NCBI RefSeq assembly: GCF_030646155.1
Contig: NZ_JAUTDN010000009.1
Location: 62,001-126,000 of the forward strand
DNA length: 64,000 bases
Direction of reading: 5' to 3'
Source of the DNA: Conexibacter sp. CPCC 205762
GTDB taxonomy: Bacteria > Actinomycetota > Thermoleophilia > Solirubrobacterales > Solirubrobacteraceae
The position numbers and the translations under genes are program-made. Below the pieces are notes generated by a model. It was not told the origin of the DNA. It saw only the letters and a list, made by a program, of their open reading frames with translations, and made no database searches. Positions 33,355-41,569 of the stretch are shown here, one piece after another. How positions within the stretch are numbered: position 1 is the first letter of the stretch; every line of letters begins with the position of its first letter.

Positions 33355-33378
33355 ACGGCGGCCGGATGCGGCCGCCGT
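33355..33378 (-). terminator. Strong hairpin ACGGCGGCC / GGCCGCCGT
   Basis: A 9-base perfect stem with a six-base loop lies about 65 bases past the end of the frameshifted zinc-ribbon gene and before the gene starting at 33216. It is a likely leftward terminator without a strong U-run. Confidence 0.5.
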
Positions 33379-33442
33379 GAGGTTCCGGCTCGTGTGGTCG
33401 AGGCCGCCGCGTGCTGCGCGATGTAGCAGGCGCTCGGCTGGC

Positions 33443-33687
33443 TCAGAGTCGCCCGTCGGCGTCGCTCGGCTCCTCAGGGTGAGGGCCTGCGTCGCCCTGG
33501 AAGCGGAAGTGGTCGACGCAGGTGATGCAGACGGGCCGGCCTGCGAACGGGCGGCCGGTGACGCCGAGGTACGGCGCCGCCGGAAGCCGCAGCTCTCGCA
33601 CGCCTGCCTGGTCCGCATGGCCGCGCCGTCGCGGCGAGGTTGTGCGTTGGTCGTTTGCGGTTGATGGCCCGTCGCCGCGTCGCTCAT
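33443..33687 (-). pseudogene. Zinc-ribbon gene split by a frameshift
   Basis: The reading starts at an ATG (33687) that overlaps the upstream stop (ATGA), and runs normally to ACESCGF. The matching second half, PYLGVTGRPFAGRPVCITC then VDHFRF and an acidic end, lies in the next frame and stops at 33443. Outside these halves, both frames become Arg/Ser/Thr-rich and non-protein-like. Joined, they give a classic two-CxxC zinc ribbon. A one-base indel near 33570-33580 (a GC-repeat tract), a real mutation, or a programmed -1 shift would all explain it. Confidence 0.6.
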
Positions 33688-33887
33688 CGAGAGCGACCGG
33701 GCTCTGGCCGCTCGAGCGACAACTGGTCGACGACGGCGGCTGGCAGCTCACCAGTGAACCCGTACCGAGTCGCTGGCGTCCAGTCGCCGATGTTCGTCGT
33801 GGCCCAGTCGATCTCGACGTCGTAGTGCCGCCCGAGATAGCCGATGTCAAGCGGCCGCAGCGGCGACCAGTACACGGCGCCGGTCAC
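33684..33887 (-). CDS. Unknown small protein
   Basis: 67 residues. The GTG overlaps the preceding stop (GTGA), and its own stop overlaps the zinc-ribbon start (ATGA). It contains VYWSPLRPLDIGYLGRHYDVE and IDWATTNIGDWTPATRYGF, an aromatic-rich beta pattern. It is not recognised. It sits in a tight three-gene coupled cluster. Confidence 0.6.
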   Translation of the reverse strand: MTGAVYWSPLRPLDIGYLGRHYDVEIDWATTNIGDWTPATRYGFTGELPAAVVDQLSLERPEPGRSR

Positions 33888-34549
33888 ACGCGTCGCCGTC
33901 GCGGCCACGCCTCGACGGCGTGCTCGTTGTTCCACGCCTCGACCAGCTCCCAGGTCCCGTACGTCCAAGCGGGAGCGAGTTCAGGCGAGATCTCGTCGTA
34001 GAGGGCCTGACGAGTCGCCTGCTCCACCGCGATACCCCTGCCGTCGGGGAGCGCCACAACGCCCACGGCGACCGTCTGCGCCTCGTCGCGGTGCGCGAAC
34101 GCCGCGTCCTGCGTAGCGTCGACGTCGGCCCAGGCCTTGGTCTCGTCGAGCGCTGCACGGAGGACCCCATCGGCCCAGTCGCGCGCCGACTCGAGCGCGT
34201 CGAATGCTCTCCGCCCCACGACGCGCACCTTCGGGATCGCTTCGCGCTTCCATGACCGGACGCCGAGCCGTCCGGCGTGGAAGGTGCAGTAACGCTCGCC
34301 GCTGAGCGCGCCGGAGCGGAAGATCGTCGTCGCGTCGTGCCGGCATCGGTGGCCCTGCACCGTGTCCGCGTCGCACCACTCGCGGTGCCGCACGGTGAGC
34401 GCGACTCGGTAGGGTTCCGGCGCCATAACGCCTCCGTCGTCAGGTCGCGGATCTCGTTGCGGCCGAGCGGTCGGCACCGGCGCGCTGCCGGCGACTCGCG
34501 CTGACGGTTTGCACCGTCGGGAACGACGGCACGTGTTTTCGGACGCCAA
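33884..34549 (-). CDS. Zinc-binding-like unknown protein
   Basis: 221 residues from a TTG at 34549 with AAAGGAGG upstream. An internal ATG at 34426 with GGAGG is an equally good start and would give 180 residues. Cys/His positions after the second start (REWCDADTVQGHRCRHD, then GERYCTFHAGRLG) suggest a treble-clef-like zinc site. It continues with VVGRRAFDALESARDWADGV and ends with WELVEAWNNEHAVEAWPRR. It is not recognised. The two ribosome sites may allow two forms. Confidence 0.6.
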   Translation of the reverse strand: MASENTCRRSRRCKPSARVAGSAPVPTARPQRDPRPDDGGVMAPEPYRVALTVRHREWCDADTVQGHRCRHDATTIFRSGALSGERYCTFHAGRLGVRSWKREAIPKVRVVGRRAFDALESARDWADGVLRAALDETKAWADVDATQDAAFAHRDEAQTVAVGVVALPDGRGIAVEQATRQALYDEISPELAPAWTYGTWELVEAWNNEHAVEAWPRRRRV

Positions 34550-34709
34550 AGGCGCCTCCTTTCGGACTTAGTGGATGTGGTCGCGGCGCTCGCGCGGCGG
34601 CGGTCAGCTCGCGACCGACCGGCGCGGATTCGTCCCCTCAGGGCACGACGCCGTCGTTCTGCCACGGGCCCGAGGGTTCGAGGGTTCCGCCCGGTCGCGG
34701 CGAACGTCA

Positions 34710-34735
34710 GCCCGGGACGCCGTGACGTCCCGGGC
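34710..34735 (-). terminator. Strong hairpin GCCCGGGACG / CGTCCCGGGC
   Basis: A 10-base perfect stem with a six-base loop lies about 40 bases past the stop at 34772, inside the 222-base gap before the gene that starts at 34549. It probably ends the RelE-like operon. Confidence 0.6.
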
Positions 34736-34771
34736 CTTGGTGTTGCTCGCTAGGCGGCTACGACCGACTGG

Positions 34772-35200
34772 CTACGGCGCGCGCGTTGCCGGCGCGAGCA
34801 GGGCGTCGACGTAGCGGGAGACCGCGGCCTCGCCGGGTGCCTGCGCGCTCGTTCGTCCGCTGGCGCGGGCGACGGCGGCGACGCCGAACGCAGCGCCGTC
34901 ATCGCCGGCGGCGGCGATCGCCGCGAGACGGTCGAGCGCTTCCTCGCGACCAACCGTGAACTCGTCAGCTGCCCAGCGGCCGGAGCGGCTGGGGCCCATC
35001 ACCTCGACGTAGTCGAGGTAGGCCGGGACCTCAGCGGCGGGCACAACCAGACCGCGAAGGCTCTGGTCGGCCAGGTCGCCGGGAAGCGCGACGGGCAGCG
35101 GCAGCCGGGTGCGCGAGCTGGGTCGGCGTGCGGCGCGGGTGCGGGTTCTCCGTCGGCGCATGGCCAGAGCGTAGCGCGCCCACCTCTCCAACAAGCTCAT
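34772..35200 (-). CDS. Unknown protein coupled to the RelE-like gene
   Basis: 142 residues. The ATG overlaps the stop of the RelE-like gene (ATGA). A very basic N-terminus (RRRRTRTRAARRPSSRT) is followed by LRGLVVPAAEVPAYLDYVEV and helices around REEALDRLAAIAAAGDDG. The layout (RelE-like gene first, partner second) resembles a HigBA-type order, but no HTH antitoxin fold is visible. Its role is unknown. Confidence 0.55.
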   Translation of the reverse strand: MSLLERWARYALAMRRRRTRTRAARRPSSRTRLPLPVALPGDLADQSLRGLVVPAAEVPAYLDYVEVMGPSRSGRWAADEFTVGREEALDRLAAIAAAGDDGAAFGVAAVARASGRTSAQAPGEAAVSRYVDALLAPATRAP

Positions 35201-35610
35201 GTTCGGCTCCTACTCGCGCGCAGTCGGTGCTGCGCGATGCGGTAGACCGTGTCGGCTCCTGGGTGTGGGTGGGCGTCTCCGATAGCGACGATCTCGATCA
35301 GCTGGATCGACGCTCCTCCTCTCGTGATCGTGTAGGGCTTGTAGATGACCCTCCATCTGCGCTGCTGGTAGCGGCTTCCCGGGCGTGCCGCGCCGTGCTC
35401 GTCGAGCAGACGTCGGGGATCGTCGGCGCGATCGAAGCGCACGCGCAGCGCTCCGATGGTGCTCAGCCAGCCATGCGAGTGGTGCTCTCCGAGGCCCGGC
35501 TCGACGGCGAGCCGGCGGATGATGTCGCGAGCGACGGCCCGCAGCTGAGGGTCGAGGTTGGCCAGATCGTGCTGCACGGTCTTGCTGAGCGGCACGAGGT
35601 AGCTCCGCAT
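35197..35610 (-). CDS. RelE/ParE-like protein
   Basis: 137 residues. The ATG at 35610 follows AGGAGG. The pattern of a RelE/ParE fold is visible: an N-terminal helix pair (KTVQHDLANLDPQLRAVARD), a strand GALRVRFDR, RRWRVIYKPY, a strand IQLIEIVAIGD, and a C-terminal YRIAQHRLR. RelE-family toxins cut mRNA on the ribosome; ParE types poison gyrase. The insertion between the central strands is longer than usual and the catalytic residues are not certain. The second gene of the pair could be its antitoxin or an unrelated partner. Confidence 0.5.
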   Translation of the reverse strand: MRSYLVPLSKTVQHDLANLDPQLRAVARDIIRRLAVEPGLGEHHSHGWLSTIGALRVRFDRADDPRRLLDEHGAARPGSRYQQRRWRVIYKPYTITRGGASIQLIEIVAIGDAHPHPGADTVYRIAQHRLRASRSRT

Positions 35611-35640
35611 CTCACGTCCTCCTGACGGTCGACGCAGGAC

Positions 35641-36009
35641 TCACGCCGTCAGCAGGTCACCGTCGACTGCGGGCTCGTCGATGTCCCAGCCGGCGCCAGC
35701 GGTGCAGCGCCCGAGCCGGAAGGTGACGTGAAGCTCGGGGTCGGCCGGCGGCACCCGCGTCGCCAGCTCGGCGACGTCGGGCTGGGCGAGGACAGGGTGC
35801 AGCAGCTGCGCGTACCCGGCGCCGAACGTGCTCGCGATCTCGGCGAGGGTGGGATCGGCGAAGTAGCCCGCGAGGCGGAGCCGGTCGGGCCGGCGATCGG
35901 CCGCGAAGGCGGGGCCGAGTTCGCGGAGGGCACGCTGGCGCGCGTTGCGGCGCTCGATCGCGTCCTCGCAGATGGCGGGGGACGTGGCGTTGATCATCGT
36001 GGTCGACAT
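35641..36009 (-). CDS. Unknown protein
   Basis: 122 residues. The ATG at 36009 follows AAGGAG. An N-terminal helix with CEDAIERRNARQRALREL is followed by LRLAGYFADPTLAEIASTF, then PELHVTFRLGRCTAGAGWD and an acidic end. It is not recognised. It lies 30 bases before the RelE-like gene in the same direction. Confidence 0.6.
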   Translation of the reverse strand: MSTTMINATSPAICEDAIERRNARQRALRELGPAFAADRRPDRLRLAGYFADPTLAEIASTFGAGYAQLLHPVLAQPDVAELATRVPPADPELHVTFRLGRCTAGAGWDIDEPAVDGDLLTA

Positions 36010-36048
36010 CGCTGTCTCCTTGCGGTTGTCGGCCCGCGCGCACGATGC

Positions 36049-36065
36049 GTCCGCCGGCGGCGGAC
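36049..36065. terminator. Perfect hairpin GTCCGCC-GGC-GGCGGAC
   Basis: A 7-base stem with a 3-base loop lies in the 156-base gap between the gene ending at 36166 and the gene starting at 36009. Confidence 0.4.
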
Positions 36066-36165
36066 GACCGAGGTCGGCGCGGGCGGTGCAGTTCGTGATG
36101 GACGCGGCTCGGCAGCGGTGCCGGTCCGCGGGATGTGTCAGGCGCGGACGCCGTCCGCTGTCGGG

Positions 36166-36348
36166 CTAGAGGAGCGCGAGGCCGCGCTCGTCGAGCACCA
36201 TCGAGCGCGGCTCGACGTGCCGGGCCTGTTCCTCACCTCGACGCAGCTGCGCGTCCAGGTCGGCCGTGACGATCTTGAGCGCCTCGTGGTAGCCGAGCGG
36301 AGCAACTCCGTCGGCGCCGCTTCTGCCTGTCGTGGGAGCCGCCGGCAT
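36166..36348 (-). CDS. Small charged protein
   Basis: 60 residues, coupled to the upstream gene by ATGA. A central helix YHEALKIVTADLDAQLRRGE is followed by ARHVEPRSMVLDERGLALL. The last five residues loosely resemble a clamp-binding tail but lack the key Gln. It is not recognised. Confidence 0.55.
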   Translation of the reverse strand: MPAAPTTGRSGADGVAPLGYHEALKIVTADLDAQLRRGEEQARHVEPRSMVLDERGLALL

Positions 36349-36554
36349 CAGATCGGGAGGTAGCGCAGCGGCTTGACCTGATCTGCGGCGCCAGTCTGGC
36401 TCGCCGCGGAGCTGGCGAACCAGGTGCTGCCGGGATCGACGCGGCGCAGCAGCCGCTCCATCCGATCGCCTGAGCTAGGCGTCGCGGCGGACGTGCCAGC
36501 CATCGGGGTGTTGTCGGCGTCCTGTCCGGCTGCGACACTGTTCTGAAGAAGCAT
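36348..36554 (-). CDS. Small protein
   Basis: 68 residues. The ATG at 36554 follows GGAAGGA. The product is rich in Ser, Ala and Gln at the N-terminus, then MERLLRRVDPGSTWFASS, and ends KPLRYLPI. It is not recognised. Ribosome site, coupling and GC-rich third positions support it being real. Confidence 0.5.
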   Translation of the reverse strand: MLLQNSVAAGQDADNTPMAGTSAATPSSGDRMERLLRRVDPGSTWFASSAASQTGAADQVKPLRYLPI

Positions 36555-36621
36555 GCAGTTCCTTCCATGGTGGATCGGCTGTGTGTCGCCAGGGCGCGGT
36601 TCCAGCGCGCTCCGGCGGGTT

Positions 36622-36670
36622 AACGACGACGAGCCCCCGCGATGCCAGTCAGGCGCCGGGGGGGCTCGTT
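36622..36670. terminator. Bidirectional terminator-like hairpin
   Basis: AACGACGACGAGCCCCC pairs with GGGGGCTCGTTGTTT around a 20-base loop, giving an 11-base GC-rich stem with a T-rich flank on the plus strand. It lies about 60 bases past the stop at 36731 and is the best terminator candidate in this part of the window. Confidence 0.65.
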
Positions 36671-36730
36671 GTTTCTCGGCCGTTGGACGGCGGTGTGGCG
36701 GCGGTCCTCGGGCCCGTCCAAGCAAGCGGC

Positions 36731-36991
36731 TCATCGCCACTCGCGATCGAGTTCGCTGCCTCGGCTTAGCCGGCGAGCCAGCAGCCCGCTGATGCCGCCG
36801 AGAAGGAGCGCCGCGGCCGCGAGACGAAGCGCGATCAACGCGAGCGGCAACGCGGGGGCGTAGAGCTGCGTCGTGACCGCAACCAGAACGACGGCGGCGA
36901 GCGCTCCACGCACAGCCACGAAACGGGAGCCGGCGGCGACGATCGCCAAGAGCGTGGCAAGCCGCGCAGGCCGCACGGATTTCTCGCACAC
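36731..36991 (-). CDS. Small membrane protein
   Basis: 86 residues. The GTG at 36991 follows AGAAAGGA. It has two or three hydrophobic stretches (ARLATLLAIVAAG, GALAAVVLVAVTTQLYA, LIALRLAAAALLLGGIS) and a charged C-terminus RGSELDREW. It is the first leftward gene of the left block, next to the non-coding region at 37 kb. It is not recognised. Confidence 0.6.
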   Translation of the reverse strand: MCEKSVRPARLATLLAIVAAGSRFVAVRGALAAVVLVAVTTQLYAPALPLALIALRLAAAALLLGGISGLLARRLSRGSELDREWR

Positions 36992-37918
36992 GAGAGGGTC
37001 CTTTCTGTAGTCGCCGGGACGAAAGCGCGCGGGGGCGGCACGTCGATGGCGAGGCAGGGCTGTTGGCACGTGCTGGACAACGCGAGATCCGACGTCAGGG
37101 AGACGACGGCACGACGCGTAGCGCAGGCACGTAAGGATGCGTTCAGACGGCGGGCGCCAGAACTATGAGGCGCGACCGGAGGTAAGGCAGCTGAACGACG
37201 TGTACGGCGGGTGCTGCAAACGGCAGAGCGAAGAGAAAGAAGAGAAGAGGCGACCAGCGTAGCGCGCCTGCGACCGCCGTCAACAGACCCCCGCTCCAGC
37301 CCCGCCGATCGGCCACCCCCTCACGCCGATCTGCTGCATCTCCCTACCCCGCTCACCGCCCGCTTTCCCCGCTACCACTGCGATCTCGTCTCCTGGACGC
37401 CGTCACAGAGTGGGGTACGCAGAATGGAGGAGAATGCAGAAATCGGGGACCGGATCGTGATCCGGCAAGCAGGCGGATGCAGAGAACCGGGGGTGGATGC
37501 ACACAGATTCTCGGCGGGAGCCGGGCCGGGGCAGGCCGCAGACGGGTACAACACGGACAGCGCGCCGCAGGCGTCCGCAGTCGCCGCTAGTTGTCCCGCT
37601 GCTCGCTCGCCAGAGCCGCCTTCGCGCGTAGCGGATCGGGTACCCCGCCCACAGCGGCGGCGCGGTCGACCCGCCAGAACCGCGCACCAGCAGACGCCCC
37701 TCGACGACGCCCCCTCGACAGGGTCGTCGATCTCACACCTCGGCGACGAGAGAACGTCAGCTCCGAACCTTCCGGGAGACTTCGCCGCAGTCGGCAAGTC
37801 GCTCGGTTTCCTGCTCGACGCCGAACCGGCTGCCGCCGCAGGACGAAGGCCATCGCATGCGCGTGGAAGTCAGCAACGAGCTGACGCCCGCCGCCCGCGC
37901 GGAGCGTACACTCGCCGG
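36992..37918. other. Non-coding region between divergent gene sets
   Basis: 927 bases separate the leftward block from a rightward gene. Open frames here are Arg/Pro/Ser-rich and unconvincing. The region holds a purine tract (about 37227-37250), a perfect 16-base palindrome CCGGATC-GT-GATCCGG at 37450-37465, and one copy of a 20-base repeat. GGATGCA-type elements lie at about 37474 and 37495. It is a candidate for a promoter/operator or origin region. Confidence 0.5.
37432..37451 (+). repeat. 20-base direct repeat, copy A
   Basis: The 20 bases starting GAATGCAGAAATCGGGGACC are identical to 39000-39019, about 1.57 kb away. The copies flank the gene at 37919-38383, and GGATGCAC-type octamers occur near both copies. 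Confidence 0.7.
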
Positions 37919-38383
37919 ATGGAGACCTCCGCACCGCGCCCAGGAGCCGTCTCGCGGCCGTCCATGGAGACGCTCCGCAATCACCTTGCGTTGATCGCGG
38001 TAGCTCGCGGCATCACGATCGCCTACGACACCGCGCCCATCCCGCCAGAAAGACTGTGTCGCGCCCACCCGGCTAGACGAGTCCTGATCACCCCGCGCGT
38101 GCGCAGGCGCCGCGAGTATTTCATCGCCCTGCACGGTCTCGCGATGCTGATCGTCGAGGACACGCGCCTCAAGATCGTCGACGAACCGACCTGCTGGTTG
38201 TGGGCGATCGAGAACGCGAAGACACCGCTGACACCATCGATCGCGACGATGATCGACAACTCCGTCTTCGGTGCTGTCCTTGACGCGGGATACAGCAGCT
38301 TCGCCGCCGCCGCGGCCGCGCTCGGAGACCGAGGCGACGCGTTGATTCAGCTGGACGGCTACCTCCGCGGACCGTTCGACTGA
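37919..38383 (+). CDS. Unknown small protein, possibly degenerate ImmA/IrrE-like
   Basis: 154 residues, ATG at 37919; in-frame sequence upstream is non-protein-like. The middle (ARRVLITPRVRRRREYFIA, LHGLAMLIVED, then WLWAIENAKTPL) has the layout of ImmA/IrrE peptidases, with a strand, a helix where HExxH should be, and a later Glu-containing helix. The metal motif is replaced by LHGLA, so it would not be an active zinc peptidase. Such proteins control phage and ICE repressors. This resemblance is weak. The flanking 20-base repeats suggest a self-contained regulatory unit. Confidence 0.55.
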   Translation: METSAPRPGAVSRPSMETLRNHLALIAVARGITIAYDTAPIPPERLCRAHPARRVLITPRVRRRREYFIALHGLAMLIVEDTRLKIVDEPTCWLWAIENAKTPLTPSIATMIDNSVFGAVLDAGYSSFAAAAAALGDRGDALIQLDGYLRGPFD

Positions 38384-39259
38384 CGGGCGCCCAAGCCGTC
38401 GCGCGAGGGAGGGAGCGCAGGCCACCGACAGGTCGGAACGACGGGCGTTCCCCACAACGGATCAGCCTGTCGGGCAGCGGGCAAGCACGTCGTAACAGCG
38501 AGCCCGGCGTGCCTGCGCGCGCAGCCGCCGAGCGCGCCGCCCCGTGACCGAGCCGCCGCCGCAGGCTCGGGCAGCGGCGTGCGTAGACGCACGACTCGCG
38601 GTCGGCCTCAGGGGATCCGACCGCGTCGAGCCGGCTGCCACGGACCTACGCCTTGCCCAGCGGGGGCGCACGGGCGACCGAGCGCGATCCATGCCGACCG
38701 TCCCTGTCCCGCCAACCGGGCTCGCGTCGGTCGCTCCAGCGCCCGTGGTCACGGTGCCGGCTACCGCAGGCCACCTCCGGGCCAGCACGCAGGCGACTCC
38801 GCCGGTGTGCCAGGAACCAACCGCGAACATCCCGCCCCGGCCCCCTCACGTTGTATAGGAAGTCACAGCCTCAGATGAGGCTTTCGACCGGGCGCTTCGT
38901 CCAGCCGATTCGCCCATCTCACGGCGAATTCGAGGTGCGATACCGTGCATCCGCGTCCTCGAAATCGTGCATCCCGGGTCATCCTGGATTCGGGGGGGCG
39001 AATGCAGAAATCGGGGACCCAGATGCAGGCGTCCAAAGATTTATCTTCGACTCGTCGATGGCCTTCGCGTCGAACGTCCGCTGAGCGATCGGTCAACGGT
39101 CTTCCATCGGAGCCGAATACCTGGTGAGATAGCGCCTACGCGCCCGCAGGTCGTCACGAGACGGGAGGAGGTGCCGTGCCGATCGCGCATTCGTCTGGGT
39201 TCCTCTCCGCTCGCTCGTACGGTGCAGCCGCACCGTCCAACGAGAGACCTGGAGACGCC
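38384..39259. other. Non-coding region upstream of the secreted-protein genes
   Basis: 876 bases with no convincing gene. It contains an inverted repeat AGCCTCA-GA-TGAGGCT followed by TTTC at 38867-38882, two inverted GGATGCAC octamers (38945-38952 and 38967-38974), and copy B of the 20-base repeat. Base composition is lower in GC around 39000-39060 than in neighbours. Confidence 0.5.
39000..39019 (+). repeat. 20-base direct repeat, copy B
   Basis: Identical to 37432-37451. It is preceded by a G-run and followed by another ATGCAG. Confidence 0.7.
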
Positions 39260-41569
39260 ATGCGAACCGCCTCACAACACCGCCAAGCCCGTACAAGCGG
39301 GCCGGCTCAACCGCGCAGACGATGCAGGACCGTCTTCGCAACTGCCGCAGGAGTGCTCGCCCTCGGCATCGTCGCGCCGGCGGCAACGCCCGGCGGCCTC
39401 AGACTCGACGTCATCGCCCCGGTCGCGCACGCGGCGACCTACCAGGTGAGAGCCTGCCAAGCGGCGTCCGAGTACGGATTCGCGAACAGATCGTGGGTCG
39501 CGACCAATACCGCGCCGACTTTCTTCGAGGCTTCCACCACCTGCCCAACGAGTGGCGGACAGAACGGCGGAATCCACGTCGGCGAGCAGCTGGGCATCGT
39601 CGGATTCACCCCGCTCGGCACGGGCGCCAGCGTCCGCTTCACAGCACCAGCCGGCACTACCATCATCGGCCTCTCCTACGCCCGCTACCTCGGCCAGTGG
39701 AGCGACAACTCCAAGGTCCCGGCGCTGCTCGACGACACCGGCAACATCGTCGCCGGCGAGACCTGCACCTTCGACGCCTGGGCCAGCGAATGCGCGCTCG
39801 GATCAAGCAGCCCCTCCGCCGCGCACCGAACGATCACCGGCCTCACCACCCAGACACTCACCGCGGGGATCAGCTGCCAGGCGGCCCCACCTGCGACCGG
39901 ATGCGGCGGCTCGACGAGATACGGCATGAACTCGTGGTTCTCGATCTACGCCTCGACCGTCACGATCAGCCAGTCGACCGCCCCGAACATCGCTGCCAGT
40001 TCCATCCCGAGCGCGTGGACGAGAACGCTCCCTGGTCCGAACGTCAGCAGCGGCGACCCGTCGGGCGTTCGACACCTCCGGCTCTACGTCGACGGCTCGC
40101 GCGTCGTCGACGAGGAGCTGCCCTGCGACTTCTCGCGCCCCGCGCCGTGCGACAACATCACCGCCCGCCCGGTGCCAGATCCGACCATCTCCGACGGCAC
40201 TCATTCGGTTGTCGCAGCAACGACGAACGCGGCAGGACTCGAAGCCAGAGCATCCGCCCAGACCGTGCGGATCGATCGCACGGCACCAACACCGCCGACG
40301 GAACTCCGCACCGACACGGGGACCGACTGGCAGACGAACGGATCGACGACAGCACGCTGGACACTCCCAGTGGAAGCCGACGCAGCTCCGATCACCACCG
40401 CGACGGTCAGGGTCTGCGAACAAGCCACCGGCATTTGCGACAGCCCGAGAGCGGCCGCCACGCTCAACTCAACCTCGATCGACCTCCCTCACGAGGGCAC
40501 GTTCACCGTCTCGGTCTGGCTCGGTGACGCCGCCGGCAACACCGACGAAACGAGAGCGGCGACGACCGTCATCCGCTACACCACAACCCCGCCCGCGCCA
40601 CCGATGGGGCTCACAAGCGACGTCGGCAGCGACTGGCAAAACAGATCCAGCGCGACCATCCTCTGGACGCCGCCAGAGACGAGCGGTGCTCCGGTCAACG
40701 ACGCCTACCTGCAGCGGTGCGGCATCAGCGGATGCTCGGCACCAACCCTGGTCGGGAGCACGACTACCGCGACGGTCGCGTTCCCGAACGACGGCATCTT
40801 CACCGTTCGCGTCTGGCTCAAGAACGCAGCCGGACTCGCCTCACCGGCAGCTGCCTCCGAGACCACGCTCCGCCTCGATACGACGCCGCCGGCCGCACCA
40901 ACAGGCCTCACGCTCGACCTGTCAGGCGCTCCTTCTCAGCCACTCGTCCACGCCGTCTGGAGTGGCCCACCGGCTGACGGCGGCAGCCCCTTGTCGACCA
41001 GCCGCTGGACGCTCTGCAAGAGCACGGCTTGCGTCAGCGGAACGACGGCCGACAACAGCGTCATCGCGGCAGTCCCCGGTGCCGGGGAGTGGACGTTCTC
41101 CGTCCGCGTCTCCGACGCCGCCGGCAACATCGGCCCCGCCACCAGCGCCACCTTTGCATCGACTCCAACGCAGGCGCCGCCGGACAGACCCGGCGACGGT
41201 CCAGACGATGATCCGGACGGCAGCGGCGAGCGACCGTCGTCGAGAAGACCAGCTACGAAGGCCTCTGCCGACTTGCGGATCACGCGGCTTCGCGCCGTCA
41301 AAGGCGTCCTGGAACTTCGACTCAACGCGACATCGCGACTCACTGCCCGAGCCACGATCACGGTTCGCGCGACCAGCCCAAGATCACTGCCGCCGATCCG
41401 CCGCCGAGCCCAGTTGCGAGCCGGCCGAGCCACCCTGCGGATCACACTGCGAAGAGGCACCCGCCGCGGCAGCGTCACGATCACGACGCCGTCGACCGCG
41501 ACGGTTCAGTCCGGCAAGACGACCTCCGCCTTCAAAGCCATCAGCACGAGCGCGACGAGGACTCGATGA
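39260..41569 (+). CDS. Large secreted protein with Ig/Fn3-like repeats
   Basis: 769 residues. The ATG at 39260 follows GGAG. A basic N-terminus and hydrophobic segment (TVFATAAGVLALGIVAPAA) ending near HAA make a signal peptide. Residues ~55-240 are a Cys-containing beta domain. From ~340 to 630 there are three or more repeats beginning DRTAPTPPTELRTD, TTPPAPPMGLTSD or DTTPPAAPTGLTLD, each with the core W...P...W and ending VRVW/VSVWLGDAAGN; these read as Ig/Fn3-type modules. A Pro/Asp/Gly linker and a basic beta-rich C-terminal domain follow. It is probably exported and cell-surface attached. Proteins of this build are frequent in Thermoleophilia. It overlaps the next gene (ATGA). Confidence 0.8.
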   Translation: MRTASQHRQARTSGPAQPRRRCRTVFATAAGVLALGIVAPAATPGGLRLDVIAPVAHAATYQVRACQAASEYGFANRSWVATNTAPTFFEASTTCPTSGGQNGGIHVGEQLGIVGFTPLGTGASVRFTAPAGTTIIGLSYARYLGQWSDNSKVPALLDDTGNIVAGETCTFDAWASECALGSSSPSAAHRTITGLTTQTLTAGISCQAAPPATGCGGSTRYGMNSWFSIYASTVTISQSTAPNIAASSIPSAWTRTLPGPNVSSGDPSGVRHLRLYVDGSRVVDEELPCDFSRPAPCDNITARPVPDPTISDGTHSVVAATTNAAGLEARASAQTVRIDRTAPTPPTELRTDTGTDWQTNGSTTARWTLPVEADAAPITTATVRVCEQATGICDSPRAAATLNSTSIDLPHEGTFTVSVWLGDAAGNTDETRAATTVIRYTTTPPAPPMGLTSDVGSDWQNRSSATILWTPPETSGAPVNDAYLQRCGISGCSAPTLVGSTTTATVAFPNDGIFTVRVWLKNAAGLASPAAASETTLRLDTTPPAAPTGLTLDLSGAPSQPLVHAVWSGPPADGGSPLSTSRWTLCKSTACVSGTTADNSVIAAVPGAGEWTFSVRVSDAAGNIGPATSATFASTPTQAPPDRPGDGPDDDPDGSGERPSSRRPATKASADLRITRLRAVKGVLELRLNATSRLTARATITVRATSPRSLPPIRRRAQLRAGRATLRITLRRGTRRGSVTITTPSTATVQSGKTTSAFKAISTSATRTR

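Noticed and set aside
34772..35610. A complete toxin-antitoxin pair
   Set aside because: The first gene is only RelE-like by pattern, and the second has no recognisable antitoxin or DNA-binding fold, so I call only the RelE-like protein.
38462..38858. Small genes in the region between 38.4 and 38.9 kb
   Set aside because: Candidates on both strands are Pro/Ala/Arg-rich, lack ribosome sites and overlap each other, so none is supported.
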